NCBI RefSeq assembly: GCF_023074055.1 | Contig: NZ_JADPKR010000108.1 | Coordinates: forward strand, 62,001 to 126,000 | Direction of reading: 5' to 3' | Origin: Bradyrhizobium sp. 141 | Lineage (GTDB): Bacteria; Pseudomonadota; Alphaproteobacteria; Rhizobiales; Xanthobacteraceae | Length of the DNA stretch: 64,000 bases | Part shown: in pieces, positions 36,394-44,463 of the stretch | How positions within the stretch are numbered: the first letter of the stretch is position 1 | Layout of the letters: each line of letters starts with the position of its first letter | Made by a program: the position numbers and the translations under genes | Notes under the pieces: model-generated | Told to the model about the DNA's origin: nothing | The model's database searches: none | The model's input: the letters and a program-made list of their open reading frames with translations, nothing else

Positions 36394-37568
36394 GCCAGGA
36401 TCTTCGTGAGTGCCGCGACAACGGTGTCCTGCTCGTCATTCGTCATCTTCGAGAACAGCGGCAGCGTGATCGCGTCCTGATAGTAGTTTTCCGCCTCCGG
36501 GAACATGCCGAAGCGGAAGCCGAGGCGTTGATAGTAGGGCTGTGTGTGCACCGGGATGTAGTGCACGTTAACGCCGATGCCGGCGGCGCGCAACGCATCG
36601 AAGACCTGGCGCCGGCTGAGCCTGATTTCGTTCCGCTGCAGCCGGATCACATAGAGGTGCCAAGCCGAATTGGTGTCCGGGTGCTGCCATGGACGGGTCA
36701 CCGGCAGCTTCGAAAGCAGCGCATCGTAGCGCGCAGCGAGCTCGCGCCGGCGTGCTAGAAAGGCATCGAGCCGATCGAGCTGGCTGGCGCCGAGTGCGGC
36801 CTGGATGTCGGTCATCCGGTAGTTCAGGCCCAGTTCGATCTGCTCATACATCCAGGGGCCCAAGTGGTCCTCGTTCGCGTGCCGCGGATCGGACGGCTCC
36901 TGCTGCGCCGGACGGATGATGCCGTGAGTGCGCAGATAGCCGAGGCGCTCCGCCAGTCCGCGATCGTTCGCAAGTATCATGCCCCCTTCGCCGGTCGTGA
37001 TGATCTTGACCGGATGAAAGCTGAAGATCGCCATGTCGCTAAGCTCGACGGCGCCGATCTTTCGTCCCAGATACTCACCGCCGACCGCGTGAGAAGCGTC
37101 TTCGACGGTGCGAAAGCCGTAGCGATCAGCGAGGGCATGGATCTCCGTCATTTCGCAGGACTGGCCGGCAAAGTGCACGGGAATGACGACTTTCGGTAGC
37201 CGTCCCTGGGTGCTGGCCTGCGCGAGTTTCTCGGAGAGCGCTGTAACGCTCATGTTGTAGGTGCGAGGATCAATGTCGACGAAGTCGACGCTCGCCCCGC
37301 AATAGAGCGCGCAATTGGCGGAGGCAACGAACGTGTTTGGCACTGTCCACAAGACATCGCCGGGACCAAGATCGAGGGCAAGGCAAGCAATATGAAGGGC
37401 TGCGGTCGCGTTCGACACCGCGATCGCATGCTCCGCGCCGCAATAACGGGCCATTGCCTGTTCGAAACGCGGCGCGGCCTGTCCTTGGGTCAGCCAGTCC
37501 GACTGCAGCACCTGCGTGACCGCGTTGATATCATTTTCGGAGATATCCTGGCGACCGTAGGGGATCAT
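36390..37568 (-). CDS. pseC: PseC, UDP-4-amino-4,6-dideoxy-N-acetyl-beta-L-altrosamine transaminase
   Basis: 392 residues, DegT/AryC1 aminotransferase. IPYGRQDISENDINAV at the N-terminus, VSNATAALHIACLALDLG, TVPNTFVASANCALYCGA and the PLP lysine in SFHPVKIITTGEGGMI near residue 190 match PseC closely. It aminates the 4-keto product of PseB. Both ends overlap neighbours by four bases (ATGA), so the pseB-pseC-pseF trio is translationally coupled. Confidence 0.95.
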   Translation of the reverse strand: MIPYGRQDISENDINAVTQVLQSDWLTQGQAAPRFEQAMARYCGAEHAIAVSNATAALHIACLALDLGPGDVLWTVPNTFVASANCALYCGASVDFVDIDPRTYNMSVTALSEKLAQASTQGRLPKVVIPVHFAGQSCEMTEIHALADRYGFRTVEDASHAVGGEYLGRKIGAVELSDMAIFSFHPVKIITTGEGGMILANDRGLAERLGYLRTHGIIRPAQQEPSDPRHANEDHLGPWMYEQIELGLNYRMTDIQAALGASQLDRLDAFLARRRELAARYDALLSKLPVTRPWQHPDTNSAWHLYVIRLQRNEIRLSRRQVFDALRAAGIGVNVHYIPVHTQPYYQRLGFRFGMFPEAENYYQDAITLPLFSKMTNDEQDTVVAALTKILA

Positions 37569-38572
37569 TGGTTAGCAATCTTGTTGAATTCTCTGATCTC
37601 GGCAACATTCAGGAAGTGATCATTGTTGACGGAGTTGTACTCAAATCCGTCAGAAACCGCCTCGCCGCGTTCGCCGAGTAAATTCATGACATAGTCGACG
37701 TCGCGGCGGAAAAACTTGATCGTTGGCTTAATCACGAAGTGATCGTGGAATTTCAACGTCAGATGCGAGTCGTCGGTGGGGCACATGACCTCATGGAGCT
37801 TTTCGCCCGGACGAATGCCGACCACCCGCGTCGGTAGCGAGGGAGCCATGGCCTTCGCCAAGTCGAGAATGCGTACCGAGGGGATCATCGGAACGAAGAT
37901 CTCACCGCCCGACATGCGCTCAAAGCTCTTGATGACGAAATCGACCCCCTGCTGCAGCGAGATCCAGAAGCGCGTCATCCGCGGATCCGTGATCGGCAGC
38001 TGATCCGAACCTTCGGCGATCAGCTTGTTGAACAGCGGCACGATTGATCCGCGAGAGCCGACTACGTTGCCGTAGCGGACCACGGCGAAAGCGGTGCGAT
38101 GGCCGCCCGCCATGTTGTTGGCGGCAATGAACAACTTGTCGGAGGCAAGCTTGGTCGCGCCGTAGAGGTTGATCGGCTGCGCAGCCTTGTCCGTCGACAG
38201 CGCGATCACCTTCTCAATGTCCGCTTCCAACGCCGCCTGGATCACGTTCTCCGCGCCATGAACGTTGGTCTTGATGCACTCCATGGGGTTGTATTCGGCG
38301 GCCGGAACCTGCTTCAGCGCTGCGGCATGGACGACAAAGTCGATCCCCTTCATAGCGGTGCGAAGGCGCTCGCCGTCCCGAACGTCGCCAATGAAGTAGC
38401 GCATCGCAGGCTGATCGAATTCCTGCTGCATCTCATACTGCTTCAGCTCGTCGCGCGAATAGACCACAATACGACGTGGCTTGAAGTTCTTCAGGAGACA
38501 GCCGACAAACTTCTTTCCGAACGATCCCGTGCCTCCGGTGATCAGAATAGACTTATCGTTGAACATACTCAT
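37565..38572 (-). CDS. pseB: PseB, UDP-N-acetylglucosamine 4,6-dehydratase (inverting)
   Basis: About 335 residues. SILITGGTGSFGKKFV (NADP loop), YSRDELKQYEMQQEF, HAAALKQVPAAEYNP, LSTDKAAQPINLYGATKLAS (YxxxK-like active site) and RYGNVVGSRGSIVP are diagnostic. It dehydrates and epimerises UDP-GlcNAc, the first step to pseudaminic acid. ATG 38572 or 38566 is the likely start; the frame extends eight codons further upstream. It is soluble, unlike the PglF-type dehydratase at the far end of the operon. Confidence 0.95.
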   Translation of the reverse strand: MSMFNDKSILITGGTGSFGKKFVGCLLKNFKPRRIVVYSRDELKQYEMQQEFDQPAMRYFIGDVRDGERLRTAMKGIDFVVHAAALKQVPAAEYNPMECIKTNVHGAENVIQAALEADIEKVIALSTDKAAQPINLYGATKLASDKLFIAANNMAGGHRTAFAVVRYGNVVGSRGSIVPLFNKLIAEGSDQLPITDPRMTRFWISLQQGVDFVIKSFERMSGGEIFVPMIPSVRILDLAKAMAPSLPTRVVGIRPGEKLHEVMCPTDDSHLTLKFHDHFVIKPTIKFFRRDVDYVMNLLGERGEAVSDGFEYNSVNNDHFLNVAEIREFNKIANQ

Positions 38573-38618
38573 TTCTGGGCCGGTCATCATTTGCACGAAA
38601 TTGGAGAGTGGGAGCTGG

Positions 38619-39461
38619 TTACCATACGCTCCTGCCGCCGTCCATCACCAGGTTCTGACCGGTCATGTAGCTCGAGGCATCCGAGCAGAGGAACTGCACA
38701 GCTGCGCGGTATTCGTCGACATCGGCCATGCGGCCCATGGGGATCAGGCGCGTCAGTCGTTCGACGAAGGCCGGGTCCTGGTTGTTGAAGACGCCCCCCG
38801 GCGAGATGGCGTTGACGCGCACGCCGTGATCGGCCCAGTAGGTCGCCAGGTATTTCGTCAACCCGATCAAGCCGTGCTTGATCACCGAATACGTCACGGG
38901 CTTCACCGGCTGTTCTTCTTCGCGCATCACTTGTGGCTGGCGGTACAGCCGCTGGTCCGGCGCGATCACGCCGAGATCGGAGGCGATATTGAGGATCACG
39001 CCGCAACCGCGTTTGGCCATCGCGCCGCCGAACACCTGCGCGCACAGCATCGCACCGGTCAGGCCAACTGCTATTTCGGTCTGCCATTGCGGCACCGGGA
39101 ACGCCTCGAAGCGCGAGGAGTGCATGACGCCCGGGCTCGACGTCACCTTCGGGTCGATCGCGGCGTTGTTGACGAGGATGTCGACGGTGATGCCGCGGCC
39201 GACGAGCTGATCGTTTGCGGCGCGCACCGAGTCGAGCGAGGTGACGTTGATCTCGAGCGCGATCAGATCGGCTGAAGGCGTGGCCTGCTTCAGCGCCGCG
39301 ACGGCAGCTTCGGCCTGCGCCAGTCCGACGTCGGTGACGACCACGCGTGCGCCGGCTTCGCTGAGCGCTGCGACGTGCTGCTTGCCCAACAGGCCGCCGG
39401 CGCCGGTCACGAGCGCGGTCCGTCCGGTCAGGTCGTAGCGGGAGGAGGGGTTTGCCATCAA
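38619..39461 (-). CDS. Short-chain dehydrogenase/reductase (PtmA-like)
   Basis: 280 residues. TALVTGAGGLLGKQHVAALS, LVNNAAIDPKV, LNIASDLGVIAPDQ, the catalytic YSVIKHGLIGLTKYLA and the C-terminal YMTGQNLVMDGGRSVW are visible. The insertion between the serine and tyrosine (RQPQVMREEEQPVKPV) matches PtmA-type SDRs of flagellin/legionaminate clusters. Its exact role is unknown. It is the third SDR in this operon and lies 46 bases before pseB. Confidence 0.9.
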   Translation of the reverse strand: MMANPSSRYDLTGRTALVTGAGGLLGKQHVAALSEAGARVVVTDVGLAQAEAAVAALKQATPSADLIALEINVTSLDSVRAANDQLVGRGITVDILVNNAAIDPKVTSSPGVMHSSRFEAFPVPQWQTEIAVGLTGAMLCAQVFGGAMAKRGCGVILNIASDLGVIAPDQRLYRQPQVMREEEQPVKPVTYSVIKHGLIGLTKYLATYWADHGVRVNAISPGGVFNNQDPAFVERLTRLIPMGRMADVDEYRAAVQFLCSDASSYMTGQNLVMDGGRSVW

Positions 39462-39472
39462 AAGGCTCCTGT

Positions 39473-40234
39473 TCAGCTTCTGAGCTGGCCGCCGTCGGCC
39501 ACCATCACGCTTCCGGTGATGAAGGCGGCGCGGGGCGATGCAAGGAAGGTAACGACATCGGCGATCTCCTCGGGGGTGCCGAGCCGGCGCAGCGCCACCT
39601 CGCGCTGGAGCATGTCATCGACCGCCTGCTTGTTTTCGGCGATCTTGCGCGCCCAGGTGCCGTCGACGCTCAGGATATTTCCGGGGGCGACCGCATTGAT
39701 GCGAATGCCTTCGAGCGCGAGCGGCCGCGCCAGGCCACGCACGGTCGCATTCAGCGCTGCTTTGGCGGCATAATAGGTGACGGGTGCACCAAGCGCCGCC
39801 ATGCCTGCGATCGAGGAGATGCAGACGATGGCCCGGTCGCCGCTGCCCTTTGCCATCAGCGGCCGCGCCGCTTCGATCATGTTGGTCGCAGCGAACAGGT
39901 TGAGATCGATGATCCGCGACCATTCCGCCGCAGTTTCCCTGCCCGGCGGGACGGAGGCGCCGCTGCCGACATTGCAGACCAGGATATCGAGGTGACCCCA
40001 TTGTTTCTCGACGCTTTCGACCAGTGCTTTTGCCGCGGCCGGGTCGGTGACGTCGGCGACGTGGGCCGACGCGCTGCTGCCGATCGTTGCGCACGCAGCA
40101 TTCACCGCATCGGCGCCGCGCGCCGCCAGCGCGACCCTGGCACCTTCCGCCGCCAGCGTCGTCGCGATCGCAAGCCCGATGCCGCGGCTGGCGCCTGTGA
40201 CGAGCGCAACGCGATCGCTCAGCTCGAGCTTCAT
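39473..40234 (-). CDS. Short-chain dehydrogenase/reductase
   Basis: 253 residues, classical SDR: VALVTGASRGIGLAIATTLA, LVCNVGSGASVPPG, CISSIAGMAALG, YYAAKAALNATVRGLA and FITGSVMVADGGQLRS. It oxidises or reduces an alcohol/ketone with NAD(P). ATGA-type overlap with the TIM-barrel gene upstream suggests that the two enzymes act on the same substrate. Confidence 0.9.
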   Translation of the reverse strand: MKLELSDRVALVTGASRGIGLAIATTLAAEGARVALAARGADAVNAACATIGSSASAHVADVTDPAAAKALVESVEKQWGHLDILVCNVGSGASVPPGRETAAEWSRIIDLNLFAATNMIEAARPLMAKGSGDRAIVCISSIAGMAALGAPVTYYAAKAALNATVRGLARPLALEGIRINAVAPGNILSVDGTWARKIAENKQAVDDMLQREVALRRLGTPEEIADVVTFLASPRAAFITGSVMVADGGQLRS

Positions 40235-41079
40235 CGCGCTGCGTCCTCGATCCAGCCGACCGTCATGTCGCGATATCTTGCTAGCGCGCCCGCATGGTCG
40301 CCGTCGGATGCGCGGGCAGTCTGCAGGATGTACTGGCCCTTGTAGCCCGAGCGCTCGATCAGCCGGATCGTCTTGGCAAGGTCCGCATTGCCGGTGCCGA
40401 GCGGGACGGTGGTGCCACCGCGAATGCGGTCTTTCACGTGCACGTTGAGAATGCGGGGTGCGTAGGCGGCAATCTCCTCGTCGCTGTCGTAGCCGAGCGA
40501 GGCGCTGTTGCCGCTGTCGTAGTTGATGCCGAAGATTTCGGCCGGAAATGCCTCCATGAACCGGGCAAGCTCGTCCGGCGGCAGATCGGATTCGAAGACG
40601 ACCTTGACGTTTCGCCTCGCCAGCAGCTCGGAGCGGGCAAGCAGCACGCGCTTCAACGTATCGCTCTCGCCCTCGCGCTCGATCTTGCCGTTGTCGACCA
40701 GCGGGATCACGACGAACTCGATGCCGATGCGGCTACAGGCGGTGATCAGGAGATCGAGGTCGGCGACGAGCGCGTCGCGCACGACGGCATCGACCTTCCA
40801 GAATGGAGCCTGCATGAAGCAGTCGCCCGTCAGGCTCGGGATGCGCACGCCGTTCTCGCGTGACAGTGCCAGAATCTCCTGCTGCCCCGGCTCGGTCGTC
40901 AGCGGGTTCTCGCGCAGCCGTTCCTGATCGATGGTCCATTCCATCCGTGTCAGGCCGAGCTCCTTCGCGCGTGAAAATTCCTTTTGCCACTCGTCCCAGG
41001 GGAAGGCCTGGATCTTGCCGTCGACCAGGGCCGAGAGCCGTCCCTGCATGAAGCCGATTCGTTGCAGCGTTGCGGTCAC
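40231..41079 (-). CDS. Sugar phosphate isomerase/epimerase family TIM-barrel protein
   Basis: 282 residues of the xylose-isomerase-like (AP endonuclease 2) fold. It begins IGFMQGRLSALVDGKIQAFP and has paired metal-ligand regions VVFESDLPPDE and INYDSGNSASLGYD, NVHVKDRI (H-V-K-D) and LGTGNADL. Members isomerise, epimerise or dehydrate sugars and inositol derivatives (IolE/IolI relatives). Four-base overlaps link it to SDRs on both sides. The combination with SDRs recalls inositol and keto-sugar pathways. Confidence 0.85.
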   Translation of the reverse strand: MTATLQRIGFMQGRLSALVDGKIQAFPWDEWQKEFSRAKELGLTRMEWTIDQERLRENPLTTEPGQQEILALSRENGVRIPSLTGDCFMQAPFWKVDAVVRDALVADLDLLITACSRIGIEFVVIPLVDNGKIEREGESDTLKRVLLARSELLARRNVKVVFESDLPPDELARFMEAFPAEIFGINYDSGNSASLGYDSDEEIAAYAPRILNVHVKDRIRGGTTVPLGTGNADLAKTIRLIERSGYKGQYILQTARASDGDHAGALARYRDMTVGWIEDAAR

Positions 41080-41840
41080 GATTTGCTATCCGAGCTGATG
41101 GCGAGGCCTTTGGCGACCCAGCCGCCGTCGACGAAGATCTCCTGACCGGTCACATAAGCAGAGGCTTCCGACGTCAGGAAAACGGCCGCTCCTACCATGT
41201 CGGCGGGCTGTCCCCACCGGCCGAGCATGGTGTGGCGGCGCCTGTCTTCGTGCATGAGGGGATCGGCAAAACTCTTCGCGGTCATCTCTGTCGCGACATA
41301 GCCCGGAGCAAGTGCATTGACGCGGATGCCGTCGGGCGCGTAGTCGGCCGCGAGTGCGCGCGTCAGCCCGGCAAGACCCGCCTTCGCCGCCACGTAGCCG
41401 GGATTGCCGGGAAAGCCGCGGATCGAGTTGATGCTGGTGACGTTGACGATCGCAGCCGAGCCCGCCTTCTTCAGGAGCGGATACGCGGCAAGGATGGTGG
41501 CGTAAACGCCGGTGAGGTCGGTCGCGACCGTGGCGCGAAAGCGCGCAAGCTCGCTCTCATCACCTTTTGCGGGGAGGCTGATGCCGGCGGCGTTGACCAA
41601 CGCGTCGATACGCCCGCCTTGCGCGGCGATCATGCCGAATGCGTTTTCGATCGCCTTGTCGTCGGAGAGGTCGCAGGCAATTGCGGTCACGTCCTGCGGT
41701 GCGGTCCCGGAACGGCTGAGGCCGAACACGGTAGCGCCCGCATCTCGCAGGCCGGTCGCGATGGCCGCGCCAATGCCCCGCGAGGCGCCGGTGACCACCG
41801 CGATCTTGCCTTTGAGCGAGAAGGCGCTGAGGTCAGGCAT
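41076..41840 (-). CDS. Short-chain dehydrogenase/reductase
   Basis: 254 residues. IAVVTGASRGIGAAIATGLR, LVNAAGISLPAK, NVTSINSIRGFPG, the catalytic YVAAKAGLAGLTRALA and YVTGQEIFVDGGWVAKG are clear classical SDR features. It overlaps the CMP-sugar synthetase by 8 bases and the TIM-barrel gene by four. Substrate unknown. Confidence 0.9.
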   Translation of the reverse strand: MPDLSAFSLKGKIAVVTGASRGIGAAIATGLRDAGATVFGLSRSGTAPQDVTAIACDLSDDKAIENAFGMIAAQGGRIDALVNAAGISLPAKGDESELARFRATVATDLTGVYATILAAYPLLKKAGSAAIVNVTSINSIRGFPGNPGYVAAKAGLAGLTRALAADYAPDGIRVNALAPGYVATEMTAKSFADPLMHEDRRRHTMLGRWGQPADMVGAAVFLTSEASAYVTGQEIFVDGGWVAKGLAISSDSKS

Positions 41841-42522
41841 AGCCGTAACTTTGCATGATGGCGGCGCAAAGCTTGACGTCCTCGGGGCGGTCGATCTGGA
41901 ACATCTTGTGACGCTCCATCACGTGGAAGCCGATCTTGCCGCCGAGACGGTTGTTCTGCTCGCGCAGGAGGGATGGGATCAGGACGTAGAACGAGCCGTT
42001 TTCCAAATAGCGTTTCTCGATCTGTTGCCGCATGCGGCGGTTGCGATAATCGTAGTTGATCGGCTCCGGTCCATTCGCGCCGATGCGCCAGTTGAAATAA
42101 TCCTCGACCTCGCAGACCGAGAGCAGGCTGTCGAGATGATCGCGATCGAAGGTCGCGAGCGCGTTCTCGATGTCGCTGGGTTCGCGCATCGGCGATGTCG
42201 CCTGGAGTGCGACGATCCGCTCGAACCGTCCCATCCGCTCATCGATCGCATCGAGCGCATGGAGCCAGGCGGATTCGGAGGAGGCGAGGTCGCCCGAAAT
42301 ATCGGCCGGGCGCCGCACGCCGACGGCTCCGGCGGCCTCGGCCGCGGCGAGGATGCTGTCGCTGTCCGAAGAGACCGCCACCACGTCGACGCCCCGCGCC
42401 GCGCGTGCCTGCTCGACTGTCCACGCGATCAGCGGTTTGCCGCAAAGGTCCAGCAGGTTCTTGTGCGGGATGCCCTTGGAGCCGCCGCGCGCGGCGATCA
42501 CGGCCAGCGTCTTGCGCGCCAT
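41833..42522 (-). CDS. CMP-nonulosonate (acylneuraminate) cytidylyltransferase, second copy
   Basis: 229 residues. TLAVIAARGGSKGIPHKNLL is the CTP-binding loop, followed by VAVSSDSDSILAAAE, VALQATSPMREPSDI and ENGSFYVLIPSLL. It is clearly distinct from pseF in the same operon. The frame is open for 97 codons upstream, but the ATG at 42522 sits at the family start and touches the NeuB-fusion stop (TGATG). It presumably activates the product of that fusion enzyme with CTP. Confidence 0.9.
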   Translation of the reverse strand: MARKTLAVIAARGGSKGIPHKNLLDLCGKPLIAWTVEQARAARGVDVVAVSSDSDSILAAAEAAGAVGVRRPADISGDLASSESAWLHALDAIDERMGRFERIVALQATSPMREPSDIENALATFDRDHLDSLLSVCEVEDYFNWRIGANGPEPINYDYRNRRMRQQIEKRYLENGSFYVLIPSLLREQNNRLGGKIGFHVMERHKMFQIDRPEDVKLCAAIMQSYGYA

Positions 42523-44447
42523 CAGATGTGCCCCTCCAGACGCTCGAGCGCGGTCCAGAAGCCTTCGCCCATGTTCTTGTGGCCCTGCCAAATCTCGGGA
42601 ATGAACGAGGCCGTCGGCGCATGCTTGCGCAGCACCTGTCCGATCTCGTCGAAGTCGATCTCGCCTTCGCCGATCTGAAGACCCTCGCCGTCGAGCCCCT
42701 TGGCGTCGCCGAAATGCAGATGCGCGGTGTGCGGCCCGAGCTGGGCGAGGCCTTGCGCGAAGTCGAAGCCGAAATGATTGGCGGCGAGTTTCGTGTGCGA
42801 AATGTCGACGCACATGCGCAAATCATGCTTGGCGCAGAATGCGGCCGACTCGTCCGGGAATATAAAGATGTTCTGGTGACGCTGACCGCCGAAATGCCAG
42901 GGGAACGGCGCCATGGTTTGCGGCGTCAGTTCGACGCCGTCCATGTCGAGCTCGGTCAAGCTCCGCGCGAAGATGCGGTAGCGCTCGGCTTTCTCCTCCG
43001 CCGGCAGCGGCTCGTCCATGGTGAAGCCGCCGATATTGGCGACGATGGGCGGACGCTTGGTCTTGGGAAAGTATTTCTTCAGGCCGCGGGTGATGTCGAT
43101 CACCGCCTGCGTCTGCTCCAGCGAATAGCGCCGCAGGGCCTCGTCAGGGGTTGCCAGGTCCATCAGCTTGGAGCCGGCAAAAAGCTCCGGCGCATGCACG
43201 ACGAAGCCGAGATCATAGGTGCCGGACAGATACGCCGCGGGATCGCGCTCCATGTCGCTGTAGCTGAGATGGAATTCGATGATGTCAGGCTCGCAGATCT
43301 CCAGGAAGCGCTCTGCGTCGTGATAGCGGATCGGCACGCCCCAGGGGCGGTCGAAGCGGTAGCGCCGAGCTTTCGCAGCGCCTTCGTCGAGGTCGCTCTG
43401 GAAGAAATAGTCGTCGGCCGCCATCGTCCGCGTCAGCTTGCGACCGAGCAGCGCCGGCATCTTCAGCGGCGACAGGCCCTGTCCCGGGCTCTTTACCGCG
43501 ATGTCGGCTTCCGAGATCACGGTGCCGGCCGAGAGGTCGCGCGCGGCCACCAGGCTCTTGGCGAGGTTCTCGCGGTTGATCAACTCGCCCTGGCTCAGCG
43601 CGCGTTCGGCCCGTTTCTCGCCGCGCGCCGCCTCCACCTCGCGGATGCCGGAGACCAGCGACTTGAATTCCTCCGGCTCCAGGCTCGCGGCATGGTCCGG
43701 GCCTTCCATCTCGCGGTCGAGAGTGATGTGACGTTCGATGACGACGGCGCCGAGCGCGACGGCGGCCGTCGAAACGGCAACGCCGCGCTCGTGGCCCGAA
43801 TAGCCGACCACCGGATGGATCTCGCGCAGCGTTTCCATGAAACGCAGATGGATGTTGTGAAGCGCGGCCGGATAGGTGCTCTGGCAATGCAGCAGCACGT
43901 AGCTCGCGTTGCGCTCGTCGAGGAACTTCGCCGCGGCCCTGATCTCGTCCGTCGTGCTCATGCCGGTCGAGACGATCAGCGTCTTGCCGGTGGCGGCGAG
44001 GCGCGCGAGCAGCGGCAAATTGGTAAGGTCGGCTGAGGCAACCTTGTAGGCTTGCACGCCGAAATCTTCGAGCACGGCGACGCTGCTCGCGTCCCAGGGA
44101 GTGCAGAGATACTGGATACCCTTCGCTGCGCAATACTCGGCGATCTTCTTCTGCTGCGCGGTCGGCAGCTCGAAGCGCCGCAAGAGATCGAGCGTATACT
44201 CGACGGCGAGGTCGTCGTCCTTGCCCGAAAGGCTCGACGCACGGTAGACCTCGTCCAGCTTGCGCATCTGGAATTTGGCGCAATCGGCTCCGGCCGCGAC
44301 TGCGGCATCGACCAGCGCAATGGCGCGGTCGAAGTCGCCATTGTGGTTGTTGCCGATCTCGGCGATGACGTAGCAGGGTTCGCCGTCGCCCAGTAGACGG
44401 TTGCCGATGCGGACCGGAGCGGGCTGTTTGGGCGATGTCATCAACAT
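42522..44447 (-). CDS. NeuB-family nonulosonate synthase fused to a TIM-barrel isomerase domain
   Basis: About 641 residues. Residues 1-270 are a NeuB barrel: CYVIAEIGNNHNGDFDRAI, CAKFQMRK, LCTPWDASSVAVLEDFG, HCQSTYPAALHNIHL, GYSGHERGVAVS and VIERHITLDREMEGPDH. A SAF/antifreeze-like domain follows (about 285-350). From about 365 a second, xylose-isomerase-like barrel appears: DIIEFHLSYSDMERDP, VVHAPELF, MCVDISHTKLA, HLHFGDAKG and FIPEIWQGHKNMGEG. NeuB enzymes condense PEP with an N-acyl hexosamine. The fused barrel could make or remodel the acceptor. ATG 44447 or 44441 starts 17-23 bases after the kinase stop. The acceptor is unknown. Confidence 0.92.
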   Translation of the reverse strand: MLMTSPKQPAPVRIGNRLLGDGEPCYVIAEIGNNHNGDFDRAIALVDAAVAAGADCAKFQMRKLDEVYRASSLSGKDDDLAVEYTLDLLRRFELPTAQQKKIAEYCAAKGIQYLCTPWDASSVAVLEDFGVQAYKVASADLTNLPLLARLAATGKTLIVSTGMSTTDEIRAAAKFLDERNASYVLLHCQSTYPAALHNIHLRFMETLREIHPVVGYSGHERGVAVSTAAVALGAVVIERHITLDREMEGPDHAASLEPEEFKSLVSGIREVEAARGEKRAERALSQGELINRENLAKSLVAARDLSAGTVISEADIAVKSPGQGLSPLKMPALLGRKLTRTMAADDYFFQSDLDEGAAKARRYRFDRPWGVPIRYHDAERFLEICEPDIIEFHLSYSDMERDPAAYLSGTYDLGFVVHAPELFAGSKLMDLATPDEALRRYSLEQTQAVIDITRGLKKYFPKTKRPPIVANIGGFTMDEPLPAEEKAERYRIFARSLTELDMDGVELTPQTMAPFPWHFGGQRHQNIFIFPDESAAFCAKHDLRMCVDISHTKLAANHFGFDFAQGLAQLGPHTAHLHFGDAKGLDGEGLQIGEGEIDFDEIGQVLRKHAPTASFIPEIWQGHKNMGEGFWTALERLEGHI

Positions 44448-44463
44448 TCTCGTCTCATATGCG

